Assembly (NCBI GenBank): GCA_036847185.1
Contig: DAIUAM010000005.1
Span: forward strand, 28,630 to 92,629
Direction: 5' to 3'
DNA length: 64,000 nucleotides
Source: UBA4738 sp002413305
GTDB lineage: Bacteria; Actinomycetota; UBA4738
Of this stretch, positions 43,227 through 50,557 are shown piece after piece; within the stretch, counting starts at the first letter, position 1, and each line of letters starts with the position of its first letter. Under the pieces are notes generated by a model. That model made no database searches. It worked only from the letters and a program-made list of their open reading frames with translations, and was not told the origin of the DNA. Made by a program: the position numbers and the translations under genes.

Positions 43227-45902
43227 CTACACATGCAACGCGTTGCCCGGAGACATCTGCCACGACAGGATCGCCGGGCCGCTGAACGCCAACAGCGTCG
43301 TGGCGAGCGCCGCAGCCAATGCCACCAGGACGCTGGCTCCGATGGCCGCCGATGAGGCGTGCAACTCAGCCCCGAACCCCTCCACCGCGAGGGCGGCAAC
43401 CACCCCACCCACAACCGCCACCCAGGCCGCTTGGGCCAAGATCATGCCGATGACTTGAATGCGTGGCCACCCAAGTGCCCGGAGCACGGCGAATTCAGGT
43501 CGATGCGCAAGGAAGGCAAAGGTCAATGCCTGCCCGGCGCAGAGGCCGCCGACGAGTAGCTTCAGGATGCCGATGGCGACGTGGTATCGGTGAACATGCG
43601 TTCCCAGGTAGGTGCCAAGGACGGTTGCGTCGAGTCGACCGTTGAACCCGATCTCGACCAATGCGACGGCACCCAGTACCGCCGAACCAAGCGAGATCGC
43701 AGCCCCCCCGAGTAGGGCGTCCCACCTTCGCGAACCACGAAAGCCACGAAGGCCAAGGACCCAAGACGCCGCCGGAGGACGACTCCTGCGCACGGGCGTC
43801 AGGGTCTGGATCATGCTGACGGCCGTACCCTTGCTCGCCGACAGAGCCGGGAGCAGCGCAGCTACCGCCGCGATCGCTGCGGACATTGGCAGTGCCAGTA
43901 GGAGATAGCTCTCGTGGGCTGGCAAGACGCCAGCCAGGGTCAGAGCTCCCGCACCAAGGAGCGTGGCCGCTCCCGCCGCCAGGCCCAGCTGCATCATCTC
44001 CAGCTCTACCAGCCATACGATCTTGTATGTTGGCCACCCGTGCGCCCGGAGCACGCCGAACTCGTACCGTCGTCGACGCACCGAGCTCCATGCCGTCTCC
44101 GCTGCCAGCAGCACGCCAGCGACGAGTAGCACGCTGAAGAGCACGACGTCCTGGTTTCGCACCGCCTCCGTGAATCGCAGGGCCACTCCCTTCAGCGACC
44201 ACCCTTCGGTCACGGTGAGCGCCGGGCGACCGAATCGGCCTGCTGGGAGTGACACCGCAACGGACTTTGCCGAGGCCCCCTTCAGGATATCGACCTGCAG
44301 ACCCGTGGCCGAGTGGATGTCGCTCGCGACGGAGAGAAGACGGGCCTTGGCCGCAGCGCCAGGCTGCCCCACGCCCCGCACCTTCACCCGGATGATGCTG
44401 ATGAACGCTGCGCCGGGCTGCCCCACGTATCTTCTCGGATTCGCCAGCCACTTCGCCCCGTCGAGGGTCGTCAGGACGAGCGGCGGACTCGTGACATAGT
44501 CGGCCATGGAACGCGAGGGGCCGAGCTCGCCACCGTCCGCCAGTCGCACCACGGGCGCCGCGTAGGCTTCCACTCCGGCGCCTCCAGCAAGACGATCGAA
44601 CCCTGGAAGGCACGAAGGGTCATACTGCCCAACGGGATTCCAGTTCTTCAGAAGGAACCGGGGATCGGCGTACTTGTATCGATCGACCCGCTCGGTGACG
44701 GGGCGGAACCAGTCGTCCTTGAGTTCGGGCGGGACGAGTCGGCTCGGTGGGAGGTCGCCGTATCCACCGTTGCCCTCACCCACGCGATACAACTTCTGTA
44801 TCGGCGGGACGGTCAGGGCCTCGAGGTGGTTGGGCCCAACCTGGCGATATTGCACATCGCCGGCGGACCAGATCGGGTAGGGATCTCCGAATCCATACGG
44901 CGCAAGGCGGGATCCCGAGAGCTGGGGGAGGAACGACCGATACAGCGCGTCGGCGCTCATGTTCTGTGTGGGGAGCGCATCCCAGGATCGGAGCGATGTA
45001 GGAGAGGCGCCCGCCAGCAGCCGGCCTGCGTCTTGAGCCTTCGCGATGTGCATCATGAACTGGTCGTCGATGAAGGATCGATCGCTCACCAGGACAGGGA
45101 TGCGCTCGAGCTGGGCGTCGTGCAATGTGCTCAGCGTGTCGCTTTCGGCGAGGTAGCGTCCGGAGTTGACGCACCGATCCAGGTGCAGGAGCTTCGCCTC
45201 GGCGACGGGATCGATGCCGGCGACCACGATCGGTTGCAAGATCGGCAGCGTGTAGCCCGGCGGGGCGGGCGGAAACTGACGGGCGCAGGATAGGAAGCAG
45301 ACTCTGGGAGCGAAGCACGACACCGACGGCCAGGCGCAATGGATCTTGCGGTTGCCAACGAGCAACGTGTCGATCGCGTGGGCATTGGGGTATGGAGTGA
45401 GCCTGGTCATGAGCGTGCCACGGGAAGCAACCACGACGTAGCGTCGCTCGATCGGATAGCTTGAGAGGCCATCCGCAGAACTCGACGACGTATCCACGCG
45501 ATACACGCTGACGGCCCGACCCACGCTGTCGAGTGGAACGTGGATCTCCGAAGGCCAGCTGACGAAGCCGACCATCGCCAGCGGAGCGGCAACCTCCACT
45601 CCGGGGACCTGGCGGACCTGACCAAGTTGGCCGAGCGTGATGCCACCGTTGAGCCCGCTCACGAAGTTCGGGCGCACAAGGTTCTGCTGACGCTCGAGGT
45701 CGGTGATCGAGCCCGACGGCCTCACGAGCAGGTCGTAGGGGGTGGCCCAGTCCCTGGCGATGTCGCCCCGAAGCGACGCGGTCGCGGTTCTGGCCGTCGT
45801 CGCGAGCACGATGAATCCAAAGGTCGCGGCAAAGAGTCCGGCTGCGGCCACAGCACTCACTGCGCGACGAGATATGACCTGACGCCAGCTGAGCCGGATC
45901 AT
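43227..45902 (-). CDS. FtsX-type ABC permease with very large outside domain (copy B)
   Basis: An 891-residue ABC permease of the MacB/LolC (FtsX) family. Residues 13-37 form the first helix (VAAAGLFAATFGFIVLATTA), then a huge extracytoplasmic domain covers about 40-580, followed by helices VVLFSVLLVAGVLLAAETAW, LGLAAGAATLLGAGALTLAG and LLALPMSAAIAAVAALLPAL, and a second FtsX-like set at the end. Coupling helices read EFGVLRAHGWPTYKIVWLVE and EFAVLRALGWPRIQVIG. The outer domain has a four-cysteine cluster, CAWPSVSCFAPRVCFLSC, shared with copy A. The ATG overlaps the ATPase stop. Substrate unknown; drug, lipid or signal efflux are all possible. Confidence 0.85.
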   Translation of the reverse strand: MIRLSWRQVISRRAVSAVAAAGLFAATFGFIVLATTARTATASLRGDIARDWATPYDLLVRPSGSITDLERQQNLVRPNFVSGLNGGITLGQLGQVRQVPGVEVAAPLAMVGFVSWPSEIHVPLDSVGRAVSVYRVDTSSSSADGLSSYPIERRYVVVASRGTLMTRLTPYPNAHAIDTLLVGNRKIHCAWPSVSCFAPRVCFLSCARQFPPAPPGYTLPILQPIVVAGIDPVAEAKLLHLDRCVNSGRYLAESDTLSTLHDAQLERIPVLVSDRSFIDDQFMMHIAKAQDAGRLLAGASPTSLRSWDALPTQNMSADALYRSFLPQLSGSRLAPYGFGDPYPIWSAGDVQYRQVGPNHLEALTVPPIQKLYRVGEGNGGYGDLPPSRLVPPELKDDWFRPVTERVDRYKYADPRFLLKNWNPVGQYDPSCLPGFDRLAGGAGVEAYAAPVVRLADGGELGPSRSMADYVTSPPLVLTTLDGAKWLANPRRYVGQPGAAFISIIRVKVRGVGQPGAAAKARLLSVASDIHSATGLQVDILKGASAKSVAVSLPAGRFGRPALTVTEGWSLKGVALRFTEAVRNQDVVLFSVLLVAGVLLAAETAWSSVRRRRYEFGVLRAHGWPTYKIVWLVELEMMQLGLAAGAATLLGAGALTLAGVLPAHESYLLLALPMSAAIAAVAALLPALSASKGTAVSMIQTLTPVRRSRPPAASWVLGLRGFRGSRRWDALLGGAAISLGSAVLGAVALVEIGFNGRLDATVLGTYLGTHVHRYHVAIGILKLLVGGLCAGQALTFAFLAHRPEFAVLRALGWPRIQVIGMILAQAAWVAVVGGVVAALAVEGFGAELHASSAAIGASVLVALAAALATTLLAFSGPAILSWQMSPGNALHV

Positions 45903-46645
45903 CGCCGGGTCCGCTTGGCAAGGTCGACGGCGACCGGTTCTTCTGGGCGGAGCGCTCCCCCCGATAGCCGGATCACCCGGTCCGCTGTCCGTGCGACGGC
46001 GGGATCGTGGGTGGCCACCATCACGGTGAGGCCCAGGCGGCTCCTCAAGCTCCCGAGAAGCTCGAGGATCTCCTCTGCCGTATCGATGTCCAGATCACCG
46101 GTTGGCTCATCCGCCAGCAGGAGGGGACGCCCGCCCATCAACGCCCTGGCGATACCCACGCGCTGTCGCTCCCCGCCAGAGAGCCTCGAGGGTGGGAAGT
46201 TCAGTCTGTCCTTCAATCCGACGGCCACGAGCATCTCGGTCCCTTCGGGGACGAGTTGGCGTCGTCTGCGCCATGGGAGCTGCGCTGAGACGACGTTCTC
46301 CAGGGCGGTGAGACCGGGCAGGAGATGGGGGTCCTGGAAGACGACGCCGACCACTCGGGCTCGGAACCTGGTGAGAGAACGCTCGCGCAGGCCCTGCAAC
46401 TCGTGGCCGAGCACCCGGATCGAACCTGATGTGGGTCGGTCGAGTCCACCGATGAGATTGAGCAACGTGGTCTTGCCGGATCCTGATGGCCCCATGAGAG
46501 CGATGAGCTCCCCGCGACGAACTTCCAACGAAACGTCATGGATCGCTCGGACGGTCCCAGACGGAACTTTGTATTCGCGCGAGACAGACTGGACGTCTAT
46601 CGCGTTGACCTGGTCACTCGATGGAGACGCCTTCCTGCGAGGCAC
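45899..46645 (-). CDS. ABC transporter ATPase of the LolD/MacB type (copy B)
   Basis: A 248-residue ATPase: Walker A GPSGSGKTTLLN, FQDPHLLPGLTALENV, signature LSGGERQRVGIARALMG, Walker B LLLADEPTGDLD, switch MVATHDP. The GTG start is supported by length and the early strand AIDVQSVSREYK. It overlaps its permease by 4 nt (ATGA). The first 15 residues are hydrophilic and probably flexible. It is clearly paralogous to the ATPase at 53233-53979. Confidence 0.9.
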   Translation of the reverse strand: MPRRKASPSSDQVNAIDVQSVSREYKVPSGTVRAIHDVSLEVRRGELIALMGPSGSGKTTLLNLIGGLDRPTSGSIRVLGHELQGLRERSLTRFRARVVGVVFQDPHLLPGLTALENVVSAQLPWRRRRQLVPEGTEMLVAVGLKDRLNFPPSRLSGGERQRVGIARALMGGRPLLLADEPTGDLDIDTAEEILELLGSLRSRLGLTVMVATHDPAVARTADRVIRLSGGALRPEEPVAVDLAKRTRR

Positions 46646-46663
46646 GATCCCCCTTCCCGCCGC

Positions 46664-48079
46664 TCAGTGCGCGACCAGCGTCGCCGTCCACGTGGTCTGG
46701 TGGTACGTCTCGGGGTGCGGAGGCTTCGACGCAGTGCACCACACGATGTGGACACCATCCGGGCCTGCCGCGATCCCGTTGTAGTCGCCCAGGAACCGGT
46801 CAACCCCGCCATTCAGGTTGAAGACGGTCGCTGCGTAGGCCAGATCAATAGGATCACCCACGATCGTCTCGCTTCCGAAGGTCACTCCTCCGTCGTGCGA
46901 GACGATGTAGCGCTCATCGAGAAACCGCGAGTACCCGCCCGAGTCGTCCCGTGTGAAGTATGTGACGTGGACCTCGCCCGCGAAGGCCGCAACGACCGGC
47001 GTCAGGTGATCGATCCGGCTCTCCTCGGGGTCCTGGTTAACTCGGACCGGCGCACCCCAATGTCTCCCATCGGCGGAGCGGATCAGCAAGATGTCGTTGA
47101 GCGGATCCCGGAACCTGCCGTCCTGCCAGACGACGAATATCCCTGCCGTCACTGGGTCGACGGCAGCCGCCGGGATCCCGAACCCCGTTCGCATGCCGTG
47201 CGCCTCTCGCCATTCGTCTCGAGCGATGACTTGCGGCTTCGTGAAGGTCGCTCCGCCATCGTTGGAGGTCTGGGCATAGAGCCGGAATGGTGGGCCGATG
47301 GCGTCCTCGTACACCACCGTGAGATCGCCGTTCGGCTGCACCAGCGGTAGCGCGCCTTCGCCCTGGATGCGACCGGAGATGACCACCATGGGGCTCCACG
47401 TCTCCCCACGATCGTCGGAGTAGCGCATCACGATCGGCGCGAACGGATGGAAGTCGAAGCCGCGGATGTAGGTCAGGTAGAGCCGGCCCTCGTGCGGACT
47501 CGCTGGGAAGGTGTCCACCGTCAGCGACTCGTTGTCGACGAAGTGATCGCACTCCACGAGTTCTTGCGCATAGAGGGGTCCCGACCAGGTCAGCCCGCCG
47601 TCGTCCGAACGCTCCACCCCGAGTCCCCGTTCGCAGGTGTCCCGGTTGGCGCCACCGACGCCGATGTAGACAGCGCCGTCGGGGCCAAAGGCAACGGTTG
47701 AGTCACCGGTCCGGAGCCATGGGCCCCCCTGCGCCGTCATCAGTCCCGGCAGCGTCCCAGCGGTCCAGCTCAGTCCTCCGTCGTGAGACGTGGCGAAGCC
47801 GAGGGCCGAGGAGGCCCCGTCGGGGTTCCGTCCCTGGGCGAGGGTCGCGACCACGACGGAGGGGTTGAAAGGGTCGACCGCCACATCCGGCTCGACCTCG
47901 GTGTCATCCTCGGACAGCCCGATTCCGTGGATGGTGTCACGGCTGATCTGTTGCACCCCGCGCTGCATCACGGGCAACGGGCCCGAAGGCTCGCCGGAAG
48001 CAACCGAGGCATTCGGCCTCAGCCAAATGATGCCCAACGCGAGGGCCGCGACCTTCCACCTTCTCTGAGGATTCATCAC
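46664..48079 (-). CDS. Secreted Asp-box (sialidase-like BNR repeat) protein
   Basis: A 471-residue protein with a probable signal peptide (RRWKVAALALGIIW...ASVASG) and six Asp-box motifs of the S-x-D-x-G-x-T-W type: SHDGGLSWTAG, SDDGGLTWSGP, SDDRGETWSPM, SNDGGATFTKP, SADGRHWGAP and SHDGGVTFGSE. This is the six-bladed sialidase fold. The three catalytic arginines and the Tyr/Glu pair of true sialidases are not clear, so it may be a carbohydrate-binding or unrelated propeller. It is followed after 18 nt by the ABC ATPase. The start may be the second Met. Confidence 0.8.
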   Translation of the reverse strand: MMNPQRRWKVAALALGIIWLRPNASVASGEPSGPLPVMQRGVQQISRDTIHGIGLSEDDTEVEPDVAVDPFNPSVVVATLAQGRNPDGASSALGFATSHDGGLSWTAGTLPGLMTAQGGPWLRTGDSTVAFGPDGAVYIGVGGANRDTCERGLGVERSDDGGLTWSGPLYAQELVECDHFVDNESLTVDTFPASPHEGRLYLTYIRGFDFHPFAPIVMRYSDDRGETWSPMVVISGRIQGEGALPLVQPNGDLTVVYEDAIGPPFRLYAQTSNDGGATFTKPQVIARDEWREAHGMRTGFGIPAAAVDPVTAGIFVVWQDGRFRDPLNDILLIRSADGRHWGAPVRVNQDPEESRIDHLTPVVAAFAGEVHVTYFTRDDSGGYSRFLDERYIVSHDGGVTFGSETIVGDPIDLAYAATVFNLNGGVDRFLGDYNGIAAGPDGVHIVWCTASKPPHPETYHQTTWTATLVAH

Positions 48080-48209
48080 GCCCTCATACGTTGGTGCCTA
48101 CGAGACGGTTCCATCGGCGATGCGTTGTCGTGCGGGGTGGCACGGCGGCTGGGATCCCATGCCAGGAGGACCTCGGCTGGGCCTCACCGCGAATCACGCT
48201 CTCCCAAGG

Positions 48210-48578
48210 TCATCGCCGCTCGACGAGCAGCAGCACGTTCTGGTCCGGATCGCGCAGGTAGATCCATCGGTGCCGATCGCCCCCCGATCGCCACTCATGG
48301 ATGGGGGGAGCCTGGACCACGCTAGTCCCCTCGAGCTGGCGTACTGCCTCGTCGAGATCGTCAACCAGGAATCCGATGGCCGGTGCGGATGGTCTCTGCC
48401 GTCGAGCACTCGGCGTCCCGGGAGTCAGGATCTCGAGCCGAGTGGTTGCTCCCACCTCGTAGTAGTCGTAGGCCTCGTCGCTCTCGAGCAGATCGGGGCT
48501 GAGCAGGTCCCGGTAGAAGGCGCGAGTCGATGGGTGCGCCCCCACGATGCCGATCCAGGCGATCCCGAGCACCTTCAC
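48210..48578 (-). CDS. VOC-superfamily protein
   Basis: A 122-residue VOC protein (VKVLGIAWIGIVGAHPSTRA, FYRDLLSPDLLE, IGFLVDDLDEAVRQLEG and RWIYLRDPDQNVLLLVERR). The last strand has DQN where glyoxalases have a metal Glu. A GTG at 48578 is preferred because it overlaps the stop of the SnoaL-like gene (GTGA); the ATG at 48599 would overlap more. One of three VOC proteins in this cluster, which are not close copies. Confidence 0.75.
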   Translation of the reverse strand: MKVLGIAWIGIVGAHPSTRAFYRDLLSPDLLESDEAYDYYEVGATTRLEILTPGTPSARRQRPSAPAIGFLVDDLDEAVRQLEGTSVVQAPPIHEWRSGGDRHRWIYLRDPDQNVLLLVERR

Positions 48579-48964
48579 GGGTAGTTCCCGATGCTCCACT
48601 CCCAGCGCTTTCCGTCCGTCCGAACGAAGTCCTCGAACCGCGCCGAGCCTTTACGTTGATACTCGCGCCATCTCGCGATCCGTCCGTCCTCGATCTCGAC
48701 GACCGCAACTCCGTGGTCGGCCTCGACGCGCTGCCGCATGCCGAAGGTGTATTCAACAGCACCCACGTGGTGTACCTCGTCGAACCATACGTTGTGGAGA
48801 CGCATGGTGGTTCCGGAGACCAGGGCTCCGAAGTAGGACTCCAACTGCGAGTGGCCCTGATAGAGCTGAATGTCCGGAGGTTCCATGTACACCGCATCAT
48901 CGGTGAAGCACTCGAGAGCCCCCTCTGTGTCGAGCGACTCCCAGGATCGAGCCAGTCGGTCCAT
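48575..48964 (-). CDS. SnoaL/NTF2-like small protein
   Basis: A 129-residue NTF2-fold protein: MDRLARSWESLDTEGALECF, TDDAVYMEPPDIQLYQGHSQ, LESYFGALVSGTTMRLHNVW, ... VEIEDGRIARWREYQRKGSA. This resembles SnoaL-like polyketide cyclases and limonene epoxide hydrolases, but the catalytic Asp-Asp pair is not obvious. The start is uncertain because the frame is open for 220 nt upstream, yet that part reads poorly as protein. Overlaps the VOC gene by GTGA. Confidence 0.65.
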   Translation of the reverse strand: MDRLARSWESLDTEGALECFTDDAVYMEPPDIQLYQGHSQLESYFGALVSGTTMRLHNVWFDEVHHVGAVEYTFGMRQRVEADHGVAVVEIEDGRIARWREYQRKGSARFEDFVRTDGKRWEWSIGNYP

Positions 48965-49163
48965 CAGAGCTCTGAACTGAGTCCCTCCGAACGGATCCGG
49001 GGCCGGTCCCGGTATGTCATTGGGCGTCTTCGGGCCACGTCCCGTCGAGGGGTGACGGCGCCCAACAGCACAAGCCACACGCAATGGTGCGGGGAGCCTT
49101 CCTACTTGCGTCGGGGTCACCGACCATGACGTGGGTGGCAAACGGAGTTGCGTTCTCATCCGT

Positions 49164-49538
49164 TCACATCTCCTGTGCCGAAGCAATGCGCATCACCTGT
49201 CCGCCGGGCGCTTTGAAGTAGAAGAAGTCGCTGCCGTGATACTCCACTCGAGGAAGACCCGCCCCGAGGATGCGGTTCTTCAGCTCTGAGGAGTCGTCCG
49301 TGACAAGCTCCAGCCACGCTCCTCGATGAAGCGGTGCCTCCTCGGGTGCCTCCTCCGTGAACTCGACGCTCAAGGACGCGCCATTCGGGAACCTGAAGAC
49401 GAGGACAGGCATCATGTCACCCGGCAGGTCGAAGGCTGTGGCGGGTCCGCATCCGAGGGTGTCCGAGAAGAACTCGACTAGCCTCTCCTTCGTGTTCGGG
49501 CGGGCGAACAGGTGGACGCGATTGCTGAGTGCGATCAT
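49164..49538 (-). CDS. VOC-superfamily protein
   Basis: A 124-residue VOC protein: NRVHLFARPNTKERLVEFFS DTLG, then PVLVFRFPNGASLSVEFTEE, GAWLELVTDDSSELKNRILG and the end FFYFKAPGGQVMRIASAQEM. His at position 9 and Glu in VEFTEE may be metal ligands. Its ATG overlaps the stop of the small upstream gene (ATGA). Confidence 0.78.
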   Translation of the reverse strand: MIALSNRVHLFARPNTKERLVEFFSDTLGCGPATAFDLPGDMMPVLVFRFPNGASLSVEFTEEAPEEAPLHRGAWLELVTDDSSELKNRILGAGLPRVEYHGSDFFYFKAPGGQVMRIASAQEM

Positions 49539-49852
49539 TCGTCTTCCTTTCGGGGCGGTAGCTCATGGTGCGATCCAGGGTCAGGGACTTCCTCTTCGGG
49601 CGAGCTTCCCTGGTCCGTGTTGCGGACCGTGATCTTGCCGGCGCCGGGCCGACGGGCGTGCACTGTGCTCCCGAATGGCTGCCCGAGAGCGGCGAACTCA
49701 GCTGGGGCGAGGATGGTGATTCTGACCTTGACTCCAGGGATCGTTGGATCGCGGTGGGTGAACCGCCTCACGAGAGCTCCCGACGCAGGCCCGGGCCGCC
49801 CGCGAGCCTTCTTCCAAGCAAGAACGGGAGCAGTGTCCCGTTCAATCTGCAT
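49535..49852 (-). CDS. Hypothetical protein in the leftward operon
   Basis: A 105-residue protein without a recognised family. The middle part KVRITILAPAEFAALGQPFG reads like a beta strand and helix, but the C-terminus is Pro/Glu-rich. It overlaps the VOC start by ATGA and follows the gamma-carbonic-anhydrase-like gene by 36 nt, which supports it being a real gene, but the weak ribosome site leaves doubt. Confidence 0.4.
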   Translation of the reverse strand: MQIERDTAPVLAWKKARGRPGPASGALVRRFTHRDPTIPGVKVRITILAPAEFAALGQPFGSTVHARRPGAGKITVRNTDQGSSPEEEVPDPGSHHELPPRKEDE

Positions 49853-49888
49853 GGCGCTCCCTTCCCCGGGGAAGCCCCGGCAAGCACC

Positions 49889-50512
49889 CTAGGCACCATT
49901 GGATCGCCGGATCGGGTGGTCGTGCCGATGTGTCCCGAACAACTCGACATAGCGCCCCGTGATCTGCCGCATCTCCTCGGCGACATCGTCGGAAGGGCTA
50001 ATCCCGTACGTCGTTCCAACAAAGTCCAACGTTCGTTGGATCGAGGCGATCCGGTCATGTTCGTTAGGAGGGAACATCTGAGCGGGTCGCCCGACCGCGA
50101 CCCACCCGATAGGGACCGTCGAGCCTGGTAACACGTGGCTGTTCACGTGGACCACGCCGTTGATCCTGACCTCCGCGCCCGCTCCGACCCGGGCTCCTGG
50201 AAAGACTGACGTTCCGGTCGCCAGGAAGGCGAAGTCTTCCAACGTGGCCCCGTTCACATGGGCGTGCGGCCCGATCAGGACATTGTTTCCGACCTCGGCA
50301 GGATGGTTGGCTCGGCCTCGGATCACGGCGTTCTCCATGACGATGCATGAGCGGCCGATCCGGACGGGCCCTCCATCGGCGGTGACCACTGCCCCGAAGA
50401 GGATTCGGACGTCGTCCGCCACGAACACATCTCCGCATACGACGGCGGTGGGAGCGATATAGGCGGATGCCGAGACCACTGGCCTATCGCCTTCGTGTTC
50501 CAGCAGCACCAC
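49889..50512 (-). CDS. Gamma-carbonic-anhydrase-like hexapeptide protein
   Basis: A 207-residue left-handed beta-helix protein of the gamma-CA/YrdA/PaaY group: SAYIAPTAVVCGDVFVADDV, the RIGRSCIVMENAVIRG turn, NNVLIGPHAHVNGATLEDFA, ATGTSVFPGARVGAG, and a C-terminal helix with PAQMFPPNEH. Three histidines in the group usually bind zinc. Here HPAEVG and GPHAHVNG fit two or three ligands. It may be a carbonic anhydrase, an acyltransferase or a metal chaperone. Confidence 0.78.
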   Translation of the reverse strand: MVLLEHEGDRPVVSASAYIAPTAVVCGDVFVADDVRILFGAVVTADGGPVRIGRSCIVMENAVIRGRANHPAEVGNNVLIGPHAHVNGATLEDFAFLATGTSVFPGARVGAGAEVRINGVVHVNSHVLPGSTVPIGWVAVGRPAQMFPPNEHDRIASIQRTLDFVGTTYGISPSDDVAEEMRQITGRYVELFGTHRHDHPIRRSNGA

Positions 50513-50557
50513 TGCCCCTCCTTGAACGGCGCACCTTCCGAGGGCCGGACGCGACCG